From contig NZ_CP031417.1 in the NCBI RefSeq assembly GCF_003367395.1, positions 4,216,001-4,280,000 of the forward strand: a stretch of 64,000 nt of DNA. Direction: 5' to 3'. The position numbers and the translations under genes are program-made. Of this stretch, positions 9,185-21,733 are shown piece by piece. The notes under the pieces are model-generated. The model made no database searches and was not told the DNA's origin. It saw only the letters and a list, made by a program, of their open reading frames with translations. This stretch comes from Pseudolabrys taiwanensis. Lineage in GTDB: Bacteria > Pseudomonadota > Alphaproteobacteria > Rhizobiales > Xanthobacteraceae. The first letter of the stretch is position 1. The number at the start of each line of letters is the position of its first letter.

Positions 9185-10102
9185 TCAAGGCTGCTCGGCC
9201 ATCTCGCTCTTACCAGCCGGCTGCAACAGCACGCAGGCGGCGGCTGCGAAGATCAGGATGAAACCGACGACATCGGATGCCGTCGGCCGCTCGCCAAGGA
9301 AGAGCGTCGCCGCGACGACGCCGATCACGGGCACCAGCAGGGCGCCGATCGAAGCGGTCACCGGCGACACCTTGCCGATGATCGACCACCACAGAAAATG
9401 CGCGAGCCCGACCCCGATGAGGCCGATGTAGACGATCGCCAGCAACGAAGAGAGATGGAGCGGCCAGATGCGCGGATAGTGATCGAAGATCAGCATGCCG
9501 ACCGTGATGACGGCCGTTCCGGCCGCGAGCTGCCATGCCGCGTTGGCCAGCGGTGCGACCTTAACCTTCGCCCATTTCAGATAGACGCTGGCAAAGGCCC
9601 AGCTCAGCGCGCAGCCCAGTGCCAGGAAAACCGAGGGCGACAGCCCGTCCGCGATCTGCGGCCACATCAGGGTCAGCAGGCCGGCGCAGCAGAGGCCGAG
9701 CGCGACATGCCGCGCGGTATCCAGGCGTTCGCCGAGCATGAAGCGGCTGAACAGCGCCGCCCAGATCGGCATCGAGTAGGTGACGATGACCACCCGGCTC
9801 GTGGCGCCCGTCATCTGTGCAAACGCCGCCATCAGGTTGAACAACGCCACATTGAAGAACCCGGTGATGGCGACGTGCAGGCGCTCGCCGCGCGGCACGC
9901 GCAGATCGACGCCGCTTAGCGCGGCAAAGGCGAAGAGCGTTAGGGCGCCGAGACCGGTGCCGACAAAGCGCAGCGTCCACAGGGGAATTTCGCGCAGTCC
10001 GATCGCGGTTGCGATCCACATGAATCCCCAGGCGAAGGCCAGGGGTAAAATGAGAAGCTTGGCCGTGCCGGTCCCGGCGGCCTTCATGTCGGCGTGCGGC
10101 AT
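9185..10102 (-). CDS. EamA-family drug/metabolite transporter
   Basis: A 305-residue ten-helix DMT protein. It starts with LLILPLAFAWGFMWIATAIGLREIP and has the typical second-repeat opening GCALSWAFASVYLKWAKVK. The helix-8/9 region ITVGMLIFDHYPRIW and a C-terminal NPxxE-like segment (LVPVIGVVAATLFLGE) are in place. It lies upstream of the first EamA gene on the same strand, 170 bases apart. Substrate unknown; this branch is often annotated as an efflux carrier. Confidence 0.85.
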   Translation of the reverse strand: MPHADMKAAGTGTAKLLILPLAFAWGFMWIATAIGLREIPLWTLRFVGTGLGALTLFAFAALSGVDLRVPRGERLHVAITGFFNVALFNLMAAFAQMTGATSRVVIVTYSMPIWAALFSRFMLGERLDTARHVALGLCCAGLLTLMWPQIADGLSPSVFLALGCALSWAFASVYLKWAKVKVAPLANAAWQLAAGTAVITVGMLIFDHYPRIWPLHLSSLLAIVYIGLIGVGLAHFLWWSIIGKVSPVTASIGALLVPVIGVVAATLFLGERPTASDVVGFILIFAAAACVLLQPAGKSEMAEQP

Positions 10103-10418
10103 TGTGTCAGAGGTCCCGGCGGCCAGTACGGCAAGTTAGCCTGCGTTTTTGCGGGGAGCGAGGCAATCCAGCGATGCAGATTTGAGGCCCTACACCTGGC
10201 CGGTGCTGAAAGCCGCGCCGGACCGCCTACGGAATCGGCCACCGTTGTTGCACCGCCCCCGCCGCTGTGTTAGCAACCCGCTCGATTTTGCAAGGTTTTC
10301 CGCGGGCTCCCGCGACGTCCTTGCAGGTCGGAATTCCTGCTTGAATTCCAATGGGTTGCGCCGCCGTTCTGCGACGGCGTCCGGCCTGTGAACCAAGTAA
10401 CGAAAAACGAGCGTCAAA
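10103..10418. other. Upstream region of the atp operon
   Basis: These 316 bases between the divergent EamA gene and atpH hold no convincing gene. They must carry the atp operon promoter and the EamA promoter. A GGAATTC-ctgctt-GAATTCC inverted repeat lies at 10330-10349 and a GC-rich imperfect hairpin around 10358-10380, both in the likely 5' leader of atpH. Confidence 0.5.
10248..10276 (+). promoter_or_regulatory. Candidate sigma-70 promoter of the atpHAGDC operon
   Basis: TTGCAC (10248-10253), a 17-base spacer and TAGCAA (10271-10276) make a plausible housekeeping promoter about 145 bases before the atpH start. The -10 box is weak; this is pattern matching only. Confidence 0.3.
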
Positions 10419-12514
<2,096 letters not shown>

Positions 12515-12580
12515 GACTTGTCGGCACCGGGTTTGCCCCGGTGATCCCGATAAGGAGGGCAGGGTGTCTGCCTGAGTAAG

Positions 12581-12638
12581 ATGGCCGGGACATAAGGGCG
12601 TTTACGCCCGTCTTCGACGGGCAATGCCCGGCCACGAT
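12581..12638. repeat. Hairpin repeat (GGCCGGG...CCCGGCC type) between atpA and atpG
   Basis: ATGGCCGGGACATAAGGGCG...GCAATGCCCGGCCAC folds into a hairpin with an inner stem around ACGCCCGTCTTCGACGGGC. Similar hairpins occur at 37662-37687 and 42961-42987. Because it lies inside an operon it cannot be a full terminator; it could change mRNA stability or dosage of the downstream subunits. Confidence 0.55.
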
Positions 12639-12673
12639 AAAGGATGATGTTGATTTAGGGCGACTGAGAAGAC

Positions 12674-13549
12674 ATGGCCTCTCTCAAAGATATGCGCGTC
12701 CGCATCGCCGCGACCAAGGCGACGCAGAAGATCACCAAGGCCATGCAGATGGTGGCCGCCTCCAAGCTGCGCCGCGCGCAAACGGCGGCCGAGGCCGCGC
12801 GTCCGTTCGCGGATCGCATGGATCGCGTGCTCGGCAACATCGCCGCGGGCATCGTCCGCAGCGACGCAACGCCGAAGCTGCTGACCGGCACCGGCGAGGA
12901 CCGGGTGCATCTGCTCATCGTGGCGACGGGCGAGCGCGGTCTTGCCGGCGCCTTCAACTCCTCGATCGTGCGTCTGGCCCGCGAGCACATCAATCGCCTG
13001 CAAGCCGAAGGCAAGACGGTCAAGATCCTGACCGTCGGCAAGAAGGGCTACGAGCAGCTCCGCCGCAACTTCGAGAAGCTCATCGTCGATCGCGTCGAGC
13101 TGCGCGGCGTGCGCACGCTCGGTTACGTCAACGCCTCGCAGATCGCAGATAAGGTTTTGGCGATGTTCGAGGCCGGCGAGTTCGACGTCGCGACCTTGTT
13201 TTACGCCCAGTTCAAGTCGGTGATCTCCCAGGTGCCGACCGCGCAGCAGGTCATTCCGCCGAAGCTCGATGCGTCGAAGCCTGCGGCGGCGCTCGCGCCT
13301 TACGAATACGAACCCGAGGAAGAGGAAATCCTCGGCGACCTGTTGCCGCGCTACGTGGCGATCCAGATTTTCCGCGCGCTGCTCGAGAACAACGCTTCGT
13401 TCTACGGCGCGCAGATGTCGGCGATGGACAACGCGACGCGCAACGCCGGCGACATGATCCGCAAGCAGACCATTACCTATAACCGCACGCGCCAGGCCAT
13501 GATCACGAAAGAACTCATCGAGATCATCTCCGGCGCCGAAGCGCTCTGA
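12674..13549 (+). CDS. atpG: ATP synthase F1 subunit gamma
   Basis: A 291-residue central-stalk subunit. The N-terminal coiled-coil helix starts [31 protein letters not shown], and the C-terminal signature helix contains [15 protein letters not shown]. Both long helices that form the rotating shaft are complete. The start ATG is preceded by GGGCGACTGAGAAGAC. It follows atpA after 159 bases that contain a hairpin repeat, and precedes atpD by 29 bases. Confidence 0.97.
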   Translation: MASLKDMRVRIAATKATQKITKAMQMVAASKLRRAQTAAEAARPFADRMDRVLGNIAAGIVRSDATPKLLTGTGEDRVHLLIVATGERGLAGAFNSSIVRLAREHINRLQAEGKTVKILTVGKKGYEQLRRNFEKLIVDRVELRGVRTLGYVNASQIADKVLAMFEAGEFDVATLFYAQFKSVISQVPTAQQVIPPKLDASKPAAALAPYEYEPEEEEILGDLLPRYVAIQIFRALLENNASFYGAQMSAMDNATRNAGDMIRKQTITYNRTRQAMITKELIEIISGAEAL

Positions 13550-13569
13550 CGCAGACAGATCGAGAGTAA

Positions 13570-15015
<1,446 letters not shown>

Positions 15016-15030
15016 TTTCGCGTTCAGTTA

Positions 15031-15138
15031 CCTCATCCTGAGGAGCGGGCCGTCAGGCCCGCGTCTCGAAGGATGAGGTGATGAGGACCTCGGCCTCATC
15101 CTTCGAGACGAGCGCTTCGCGCTCTCCTCAGGATGAGG
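15031..15138. repeat. Palindromic repeat element inside the atp operon (CTCATCCTGAGG type)
   Basis: A near-perfect inverted repeat: CCTCATCCTGAGGAGCG... on the left and ...GCTCTCCTCAGGATGAGG on the right, with CTCGAAGGATGAGG and CCTCATCCTTCGAG as inner arms. It fills the space between atpD and atpC. A related copy lies at 7020-7130. As RNA it forms a long stem between the beta and epsilon cistrons, so it may lower expression of atpC or protect the upstream message. Confidence 0.8.
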
Positions 15139-15167
15139 GACAGGGCTAGGGATTTGTAGAGGCTGCT

Positions 15168-15578
15168 ATGGCCACTTTTCATTTCGATCTCGTTTCGCCG
15201 GAAAAGCTCCTGTTCTCCGGCGAGGTCGACCAGGTGGATGTCCCCGGCGCCGAGGGTGACTTCGGCGTGCTCGCCGGTCATTCGCCACTGGTCGCGACAT
15301 TGCGGCCGGGTATCCTGACCGTGCGCGGCGCGAACGGTGAGCGGAAGATCGTCGTGCTTGGCGGCTTCGCCGAAGTGTCGCCCGAAGGTCTGACCGTGCT
15401 CGCGGACGTCGCCGAGAACGTCGCCGACATCGACCGCGCCACGATCACGACGCGCATCAGCGAGCTCGAGCAGCGCATCGCCAAGACTTCGGCCGGCTCG
15501 GAACTCGACAAGCTGATCGAGCGCCTCGACCACTACAAGACGATCGATCGCCATCTGATCGGCACGGCGGCGCATTAA
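15168..15578 (+). CDS. atpC: ATP synthase F1 subunit epsilon
   Basis: A 136-residue epsilon subunit. The N-terminal ten-stranded beta sandwich ([39 protein letters not shown]) is typical, and the C-terminal helices ([20 protein letters not shown]) are shorter than in E. coli. It completes F1 and can inhibit ATP hydrolysis. The alphaproteobacterial gene order HAGDC is complete. Confidence 0.95.
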   Translation: MATFHFDLVSPEKLLFSGEVDQVDVPGAEGDFGVLAGHSPLVATLRPGILTVRGANGERKIVVLGGFAEVSPEGLTVLADVAENVADIDRATITTRISELEQRIAKTSAGSELDKLIERLDHYKTIDRHLIGTAAH

Positions 15579-15667
15579 GCACGGCTGACGCCATCGTCGA
15601 CATCAGCGGTCGCTGGAAGAAATTCCGGCGACCTTGTCTTTTTGGGCTGCGGACTCTGTCTGCTCCC

Positions 15668-15694
15668 GTTCGTCCCCGCAAAAGTGGGGACCCG
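15668..15694. repeat. Degenerate copy of the GTCCCCGC...GCGGGGAC hairpin
   Basis: TTCGTCCCCGCAAAAGTGGGGACCCG is a truncated relative of the element at 4681-4789. It lies between the convergent atpC and DUF533 genes, where it could help end transcription. Confidence 0.45.
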
Positions 15695-15705
15695 ACGTCG
15701 GCCAC

Positions 15706-16428
15706 TCAAGAAATGCGGGCCGGTTGCGTCGCGCCTTCGACGCTCGCGTGCAAGTGAGCGACGAGCTTTTCGTCAAGCTCGAGACGAGCGGCGAGCAAAG
15801 ACAGATAGGCGCGCTCGGCCGGATTATCGACGTCGATCGCCATCAGCGACACCGTATAGAGCTCGGCGGCCTCCTCGGGCGTGCGCGCGGCACCAGCCAC
15901 CGCGTCGACGTCGAGCGGCTTGCGCAGTTCGTCCATGACGAAGGCTTTGTCCTCCGCGCTGACGTTGAGCTTGTCCATCTGCGCGAAGATAGTGCCTTGC
16001 TCGGCCGCATCGATGTGACCGTCGGATTTCGCGGCGGCGATCATCGCACGCAAAAGGTTGCGTCCAAGCGCCTGTTGCCCCGCCTCGCTCGCCGGATTGA
16101 AGGGCGTGTCCGCCGGCGGCGGCAGCAGCGGGGGCTGCGCGGAGGCGGCGGGCGTAGCCGCCTTGCCGGCCTGATAGTTCTGATAGGCCCGATAAGCGAG
16201 CGCGCCGGCGACCGCCAGGCCGCCATAGGTCAGTGCGTTGCCGGCGAGCTTGCGGCCGCCTTTCGAGCCGAGCAGCAGCCCAGCGAGGCCGCCGGTCAGC
16301 GCGCCACCGCCGAAGCCGCCCAGCGTTTGCGTCGCCTGCTGCAGGAGATCGCCGCTGTTCTGCCTGCCGGGCCCTGCTTGCTGCTGACCGCCGATGAAGT
16401 GGTCGAGCAAACTCTTCGCATCGAACAT
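15706..16428 (-). CDS. DUF533/TerB-like tellurite-resistance-type membrane protein
   Basis: A 240-residue protein. A short N-terminal helix MFDAKSLLDHFIG is followed by a Gly-rich hydrophobic region (GGALTGGLAGLLLGSKGGRKL, about 38-60), a membrane-like stretch (LTYGGLAVAGALAYRAYQNY), a Pro-rich linker and a TerB-type helical bundle (LLRAMIAAAKSDGHIDAAEQ, about 125-145, with acidic metal-binding positions). This is the YebE/DUF533 layout, of unknown cellular role. The RBS GGGAGGC precedes the ATG at 16428. Confidence 0.82.
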   Translation of the reverse strand: MFDAKSLLDHFIGGQQQAGPGRQNSGDLLQQATQTLGGFGGGALTGGLAGLLLGSKGGRKLAGNALTYGGLAVAGALAYRAYQNYQAGKAATPAASAQPPLLPPPADTPFNPASEAGQQALGRNLLRAMIAAAKSDGHIDAAEQGTIFAQMDKLNVSAEDKAFVMDELRKPLDVDAVAGAARTPEEAAELYTVSLMAIDVDNPAERAYLSLLAARLELDEKLVAHLHASVEGATQPARIS

Positions 16429-16565
16429 AAAGCCTCCCTTGTCCTACGTCCGAGCGGATCAGCTAGGAAGCGGTCAGGGCGGCGCCAAGGCGGAATGCTG
16501 CGGCTCAATGTCCCGCAGAGCCGCGGCAAAGTGACCGCGATGCGACTGATGAAAGGCGCTGCGAC

Positions 16566-17066
16566 CTAAACGAGGTGCTGGAATTCGGCGACGATCCGCT
16601 CGTAGGCGGCGCGCTTGAACGGCACCACCAAATCCGGCAGTTCGCTCATCTTCACCCAACGCCAATCGATAAACTCCGGCGGATGGTGGCCGTTCGCGGG
16701 TGTGGTGATGTTGATCTCGCGGTCCTCGCCGACGAAACGCAGTGCGAACCACTTCTGTTTCTGGCCGCGATATTTGCCGCCCCAGGCCTCGCCCGCGATT
16801 TCGGGTGGCAGGTCGTAGGTGAGCCAGTCGGGAATTTCGCCGAGCTTCTCGACCGACTGGATGTTCGTCTCCTCATAGAGCTCGCGCAGCGCCGCCTGAT
16901 AGGCGTCTTCGCCGTCGTCGATGCCGCCTTGCGGCATCTGCCAGACATGCGTGCGGTCGACATGCTCAGGACCGCCCGCGCGGCGGCCGACGAACACCAA
17001 GCCGGCACGGTTCAACACCGTGATGCCGGCGCAAGGGCGATAAGGGAGGGCTTCGTAGGAGCGCAT
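16566..17066 (-). CDS. rppH: RNA pyrophosphohydrolase RppH
   Basis: A 166-residue Nudix hydrolase that removes pyrophosphate from 5'-triphosphate mRNA ends and so triggers decay. The Nudix box [20 protein letters not shown] lies at about residues 47-66, preceded by VWQMPQ. The start at 17066 ([14 protein letters not shown]) matches the family; a TTG 30 bases further upstream would add ten residues and is unlikely. It is downstream of the YibQ-like gene in the same direction, as in related genomes. Confidence 0.92.
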   Translation of the reverse strand: MRSYEALPYRPCAGITVLNRAGLVFVGRRAGGPEHVDRTHVWQMPQGGIDDGEDAYQAALRELYEETNIQSVEKLGEIPDWLTYDLPPEIAGEAWGGKYRGQKQKWFALRFVGEDREINITTPANGHHPPEFIDWRWVKMSELPDLVVPFKRAAYERIVAEFQHLV

Positions 17067-17150
17067 GACGTCGAACCAGTGAATAGTGAGTGGCAAAGAG
17101 TGCTCGCAAGCTACGCCCTCTATTCGCTACTCGCTATGCCCTATTCGCCG

Positions 17151-18341
17151 TTACGACGACTTCGGCTTCACCGCGATCATCGTGATCGGCACCAGCACGA
17201 AGCCACGGCTCTCGACCTTCTGGGCCCATTCGGCGAGGCGCGCGACGGTGGCCGGCTGCGCGGTCGCAAGGCCGACGGCGCTACCATTGTCGCGCGCGAT
17301 GGCTTCGAGCCGCGCCAGTGCCCGGTCGATCTCCACGGCCGTCGGCACGGCGTCGAGCACGATGTCGGTCTTGGCGAAAGGCAGGTTCTGGCCGCCGGCG
17401 AGTTGCCCGGCGACGCTGCGCGAGGACGCGCCATCGTCGACGAAGATCAAGCCGCGCTTGGCGACATCGCGCATTACCGGGCCGAGCGCTTGCTCGGAGG
17501 TTACGAACCGCGCACCCATGTAGTTCATCAGCCCGACATATCCCTGGAACCGGCTCATCAGCCAATGCAGGCGGTCGATATTCTGGTCGCTGGTGAGCGA
17601 TGCGAGCAGTGTCTGGGGGCCGGGATCGTTGTTCGGAAAGTCGAACGGCTCCATCGGCACTTGCAGAAGAACTTCGTGGTTCTCGCTGCGTGCCCGCGCG
17701 GCAAGCTTGTCGATATCGGCGCCGTAGGGGGCGATCGCAAAGGACACCGCGGCCGGCAGATTCGAAAACGCGTCGGCGGTGCCGGAGGCGCTGATGCCGA
17801 CGGAGCCGACGATGATGCCGATGCGCGGGATGTTCTTCTCCGCAGCGGAGAGTTGCCGCGGCTTGGCATAGACGATGGACGGGCGCGCGCCATCGGCGCC
17901 GATCTTCGGAATGGCGCCGTGACGCGTGGTCTCCAGCAGCTTCGGATCGGCCGACATCCTCGGTGCCGCTGGCGTTGCGCCGGACTGGTTGCCTGGAATG
18001 GCGACTTCCTGACGGCTGCCGCTCGAGCCGTCGATGATGGTCACGGTCTTTGTGCCGTTCGGAGGCGGCGCCGGCGTTTCCGATGGGGCGATCTTGGCGA
18101 CGGCTGCTTCGGGCGCGCTCGCATCGACGGCGGCGCCGGGTTCAGGCTTCGTCGACACCACCGCCATCGGCTCGCCGCCGAGCGGATCGTCGACGAAGGC
18201 GGCCCAACCGATCACGACGACGCCCGAGAGTGCGAGCGCGCCTGCCAACAGTTGCGGAATGCCGATCGAAGGCTTCCCCAGCTTCGACGGCTTCTTCGAT
18301 TTGTCCTGGCCCAGCGGCGCGTTCAGGTCATCCGGGGCCAC
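17151..18341 (-). CDS. Divergent polysaccharide deacetylase family protein (YibQ/DUF610)
   Basis: A 396-residue protein with a cytoplasmic N-terminus, one transmembrane anchor (IPQLLAGALALSGVVVIGWAAF, about 28-50), a Pro/Ala-rich linker and a periplasmic domain from about residue 170 (PRIGIIVGSVGISASGTADA). The domain is the divergent NodB-like barrel: SFAIAPYG, LLQVPMEP, GLIFVDDGASS and FVLVPITMI. The catalytic metal-binding set of true deacetylases is not evident, so enzymatic activity is uncertain. The start is GTG at 18341. It sits downstream of envC and ctpA, an arrangement that suggests a role in peptidoglycan or septum processing. Confidence 0.85.
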   Translation of the reverse strand: MAPDDLNAPLGQDKSKKPSKLGKPSIGIPQLLAGALALSGVVVIGWAAFVDDPLGGEPMAVVSTKPEPGAAVDASAPEAAVAKIAPSETPAPPPNGTKTVTIIDGSSGSRQEVAIPGNQSGATPAAPRMSADPKLLETTRHGAIPKIGADGARPSIVYAKPRQLSAAEKNIPRIGIIVGSVGISASGTADAFSNLPAAVSFAIAPYGADIDKLAARARSENHEVLLQVPMEPFDFPNNDPGPQTLLASLTSDQNIDRLHWLMSRFQGYVGLMNYMGARFVTSEQALGPVMRDVAKRGLIFVDDGASSRSVAGQLAGGQNLPFAKTDIVLDAVPTAVEIDRALARLEAIARDNGSAVGLATAQPATVARLAEWAQKVESRGFVLVPITMIAVKPKSS

Positions 18342-18427
18342 GGCGGCGATCCTGGCGAATCATCGCGCGACTCTATCACGCCGTGGTCCTTCTCCCGCCG
18401 GCGAAGCGAACGAAGTGACGCCTTGAA

Positions 18428-18456
18428 ACAAAAAGGGCGGCCCTGCGGCCGCCCTT
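18428..18456 (-). terminator. Rho-independent terminator after ctpA
   Basis: On the minus strand AAGGGCGGCC-gcag-GGCCGCCCTT is followed by TTTGTTTC: a strong GC stem and a short T-run just beyond the ctpA stop. It separates envC-ctpA from the YibQ-like gene. Confidence 0.75.
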
Positions 18457-18480
18457 GGAGATTGCTTGTCCGGTCCCGGA

Positions 18481-19818
18481 TCAGTTCGGGATCGGGGTCT
18501 TCGCGTTCGGCGGGAAGGCCGAGTTCACCTGCACGCCACGCAGCAGGTCGACCGCCATCGTGAGCGCCTTGTCGTTCTTCGGATCCGGCGGCACGTAGGA
18601 CTGCGAGCCGGTCTGCTCCTTGCCCTCGTCACCCTTGAGGTGGCCGCGCAGCGAAGCTTCGCCCTTGGTGTCGGTCTTGGCCTTGAGGTCGTCCGGCACG
18701 TCCTGCTGCACTTCGATGTCCGGCGTGATGCCCTTGGCCTGGATCGAACGGCCCGACGGCGTGTAGTAGCGCGCCGTAGTCAGCCGCAGCGCGCCGTTGC
18801 CGGAGCCGAGCGGGATGATGGTCTGCACCGAGCCCTTGCCGAACGAACGCGTGCCGAGGATGGTCGCGCGCTTGTGGTCCTGCAGCGCGCCGGCGACGAT
18901 TTCCGAGGCCGAGGCCGAACCGCCGTTGACCAGCACGATCACCGGCTTGCCCTTCGTGAGGTCGCCGGGGCGGGCATTGAAACGTTGCGTCTCCTCGGCA
19001 TTGCGGCCGCGGGTGGACACGATCTCGCCCTTCTGCAGGAACGCGTCCGACACCGAGATCGCCTGATCAAGCAGGCCGCCCGGGTTGTTGCGCAGGTCGA
19101 GGACGTAGCCCTTGAGCTTGTCGTCGCTGATCTTCGCCGAGATGTCCGCGATCGCCTTCTTCAGGCCGTCGGTGGTCTGCTCGTTGAACTGCGTCAGGCG
19201 GATGTAGCCGACATCGTCGCCTTCGACATTCGAGCGCACCGAGCGCACGCGGATGATGTCGCGCGTGATCGACACCTCGACCGGCTTGTCCTGGCCCTTG
19301 CGCATGATGGTGAGCCTGATCTTGGTGTTCACCGGGCCGCGCATCTTCTCGACCGCCTGGTTGAGCGTGAGGCCCTGTACCTGGTCGTCGTCGAGCTTGG
19401 TGATGACGTCGTTGGCGAGCACGCCGGCCTTCGCGGCGGGCGTATCGTCGATCGGCGCCACGACCTTGATCAGGCCATCTTCCATGGTGACTTCGATGCC
19501 GAGACCGCCGAACTCGCCGCGCGTCTGCACCTGCATGTCACGGAAGCTCTTGGCGTCCATGTAGCTCGAGTGCGGATCGAGACCGGCGAGCATGCCGTTG
19601 ATCGCCGATTCGACCAACTTGGCGTCGTCCGGTTTCTCGACGTAGTCGGCGCGTACACGCTCGAAGACATCGCCGAAGAGATTGAGCTGGCGGTAGGTGT
19701 CGGCGACCGCGGCCTGGGCGTTGGCGCCGACGAAAACTACGCGGGGCGAAACCGCGAGCAGCGTCATTGCTGCACCCGCCGCCGCGCCGAGCAGAATAAG
19801 GGAGGTCTTGCGCATCAT
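18481..19818 (-). CDS. ctpA: S41-family C-terminal processing peptidase (CtpA)
   Basis: A 445-residue periplasmic serine protease with an N-terminal signal or anchor (SLILLGAAAGAAMTLLAV), a PDZ domain around residues 95-180 (GGLGIEVTMEDGLIKVV), and the S41 catalytic core with Ser303 in GGSASASEIVAG and Lys328 in RSFGKGSVQT, the Ser/Lys dyad spacing of 25 seen in Tsp. It trims or degrades periplasmic proteins, often murein hydrolases. Its start overlaps the envC stop by four bases (ATGA), so both are translated together, which suggests that the protease acts in the same cell-wall process. Confidence 0.93.
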   Translation of the reverse strand: MMRKTSLILLGAAAGAAMTLLAVSPRVVFVGANAQAAVADTYRQLNLFGDVFERVRADYVEKPDDAKLVESAINGMLAGLDPHSSYMDAKSFRDMQVQTRGEFGGLGIEVTMEDGLIKVVAPIDDTPAAKAGVLANDVITKLDDDQVQGLTLNQAVEKMRGPVNTKIRLTIMRKGQDKPVEVSITRDIIRVRSVRSNVEGDDVGYIRLTQFNEQTTDGLKKAIADISAKISDDKLKGYVLDLRNNPGGLLDQAISVSDAFLQKGEIVSTRGRNAEETQRFNARPGDLTKGKPVIVLVNGGSASASEIVAGALQDHKRATILGTRSFGKGSVQTIIPLGSGNGALRLTTARYYTPSGRSIQAKGITPDIEVQQDVPDDLKAKTDTKGEASLRGHLKGDEGKEQTGSQSYVPPDPKNDKALTMAVDLLRGVQVNSAFPPNAKTPIPN

Positions 19819-21149
19819 CCGCGAACCTTTTCACCTTCACCAGCAGCCCACCATGGGCCGGGGTCGACGGGAGCCCCGTCTTTACGAAATTCGATGTAGA
19901 GCACCGGCTGGTTGGATCCAGTCGCGAGGACAGCGGCAAGATGGGAGCCATTTCCCATCATTGCAACGGGCTCCCCAGTCAGCACGAATTGACCGAGGTC
20001 GACTGAAATCCGCTCCATCCCGGCGAGCAACACATGATACCCGCCGCCGACATTGAGGATCAAGAGTTGGCCGTAGGAACGGAACGGCCCTGCATAGACA
20101 ACCCAGCCGTCGGCGGGCGCGGTAACCTGAGCCCCGGCGCGCGTGGCGATGGACAGGCCCTTCTCCACTCCCCCGATACCATCGGGGGCGCCGTATTCCT
20201 TCAATTTGACGCCGTTAACCGGAACCGGAACTCGTCCGCGCAGCGATGCGAAAGCGACGGCCGGTGAAAGGCGGCCGGGATCGTGCAGCGCCGACAGCGC
20301 ACCCCTGGAATCGCCACGGTTGCCCTCGCGCGCCGCACGCGTCGAGGCATCGAGGCCCTGCTCGAGTTTGGCGATCAAATCTTTGAGATTGTCGACTTGG
20401 CGCGCGAGGTCGGTGGCGCGCGTGCGCTCGGCGGCGAGCGCCTTCTCGCGGTCGGCTTCCTGGCGCTGACGCTCGTCGACCAACGCGCTCATGCGCGTGC
20501 GCTCCTGATTGAGCGAAGCGACTTCGGCATTGAGTTGCTCGCGTTCGGTGGCGATCTGCTTGCGCACGGAAACGAGACCCAGCAGGTCGCGCGCCAGCGC
20601 ATCGACCTGCTGGCGCATTTCGGGCAGGACGGCACCGAGAACCATGGCCGTCCGCACGGCTTGCAGCGCATCTTCGGGACTTGCGATCAGCGCCGGCGGC
20701 GGACGATGGCCGATGCGTTGCAAGGCGGCCAGCACTTCGCCGATGACGGCGCGGCGCCCTTCCAGCGATTTGCGAATGACCTGCTCGTTGGCGTCGAGCG
20801 GTTTCAGCCGCTCTTCGGTGGCGGTGATCTTCGCCTCGACACTCCGCAGCTTGGTGGCCGTGTCGATCAGTGCCTCGTTGAGCTTGCGGCGGTCGGCACC
20901 AATCTGCTCGATTTCACGCTTGAGCGCGGCCTCGGCTTCGGCCGATTGACGCTGCGCATCGCGCGCGGCCTGCAACTCGCTTTCGCGCTGCTTGAGCGTA
21001 TCGGCTTTATCGGCGGCATCCGCTTGGGCCAGAACCAGCGGGCGGCGCACCTGTGCCTTCGCGCTCGGCGGCGGCAGCATAAGAGCCGCAACCAGCGCGG
21101 CATACGAGCTGAAACGGAGCGATTCGCTTAAGCAGGGCATCGCAGTCAC
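19815..21149 (-). CDS. envC: EnvC-like murein hydrolase activator (M23/LytM fold)
   Basis: A 444-residue exported protein with a signal peptide (about 1-32), two long coiled coils (about 45-130 and 185-270, e.g. LKQRESELQAARDAQRQSAE), then a LytM domain from about 310 (VPVPVNGVKLKEYG... to the end). Positions that bind zinc in active M23 peptidases are replaced: the first motif reads KGLSI and the last reads LYIEFRKDG instead of HxH. This matches EnvC-type activators of amidases rather than an active endopeptidase. The annotated start is GTG at 21149; the ATG at 21140 is an equally possible start. It is coupled to ctpA. Confidence 0.88.
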   Translation of the reverse strand: MTAMPCLSESLRFSSYAALVAALMLPPPSAKAQVRRPLVLAQADAADKADTLKQRESELQAARDAQRQSAEAEAALKREIEQIGADRRKLNEALIDTATKLRSVEAKITATEERLKPLDANEQVIRKSLEGRRAVIGEVLAALQRIGHRPPPALIASPEDALQAVRTAMVLGAVLPEMRQQVDALARDLLGLVSVRKQIATEREQLNAEVASLNQERTRMSALVDERQRQEADREKALAAERTRATDLARQVDNLKDLIAKLEQGLDASTRAAREGNRGDSRGALSALHDPGRLSPAVAFASLRGRVPVPVNGVKLKEYGAPDGIGGVEKGLSIATRAGAQVTAPADGWVVYAGPFRSYGQLLILNVGGGYHVLLAGMERISVDLGQFVLTGEPVAMMGNGSHLAAVLATGSNQPVLYIEFRKDGAPVDPGPWWAAGEGEKVRG

Positions 21150-21238
21150 GTTACGCCCGCAATATGGGACGGCAAGGTCATTGCGGTGGTTCTTGCGCTG
21201 CGATTAAGACCAAATCGGGGTCGGCGAGTTAAATCGAT

Positions 21239-21718
21239 TCACGCCCTATGATAGGGATGGCCGGTCAGGATCGTGGCCGCGCGGTATATCTGTTCCAGAA
21301 GCATCGCCCGGACCATTTGATGCGGCCAGGTCGCCGTGCCGAAGGCGAGCCGCAGGGTCGCCTTGTCCTTCAGGCTGGGCGCCAGCCCGTCGGCGCCGCC
21401 GATGATGAAAACCGTGGCCGGCTTGTCGGCGGCCCGCCATTGCGCCAGCTGGTTGGCAAAGGCCGTGCTGTCGAGGTTGTCGCCGCGCGCGTCCAGCAGG
21501 ACGACGGCTGCGCCCTGCGGAATGACATTGGCCAGGGCAATGGACTCTTCGAGCATGCGTTTATTGGCGTCGTCGGCGCGGCTTTCGCGGATTTCGACGA
21601 TTTCAACGTCGCGCCAGCCGAGCTGGCGGCCGGTTTGCGCCGCGCGCTTCCGATAGCGCTCGGAAAGCTCGGTTTCCGCGCCCTTCAGACGTCCAATGGC
21701 AGCCACGACAATACGCAT
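21239..21718 (-). CDS. rlmH: 23S rRNA (pseudouridine-1915 N3) methyltransferase RlmH
   Basis: A 159-residue SPOUT methyltransferase that modifies pseudouridine 1915 in helix 69 of 23S rRNA. Family signatures: ETELSERYRKRAAQTGR near the start, VVLLDARGD, the SAM-binding glycine loop FIIGGADGL and the C-terminal TWPHQMVRAMLLEQIYRA. It lies just after rsfS on the same strand, 15 bases apart, the usual pairing. Confidence 0.96.
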   Translation of the reverse strand: MRIVVAAIGRLKGAETELSERYRKRAAQTGRQLGWRDVEIVEIRESRADDANKRMLEESIALANVIPQGAAVVLLDARGDNLDSTAFANQLAQWRAADKPATVFIIGGADGLAPSLKDKATLRLAFGTATWPHQMVRAMLLEQIYRAATILTGHPYHRA

Positions 21719-21733
21719 CGCGGCCGGACTGTA

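Noticed and set aside
17067..17096. TTG start extending rppH by ten residues
   Set aside because: The family begins at the ATG at 17066 ([10 protein letters not shown]), and the TTG lacks a ribosome binding site.
16575..18563. Plus-strand open frame of 662 codons across rppH and the YibQ-like gene
   Set aside because: Antisense to two recognisable proteins; composition is Arg/Gly/Ala-rich without domains.
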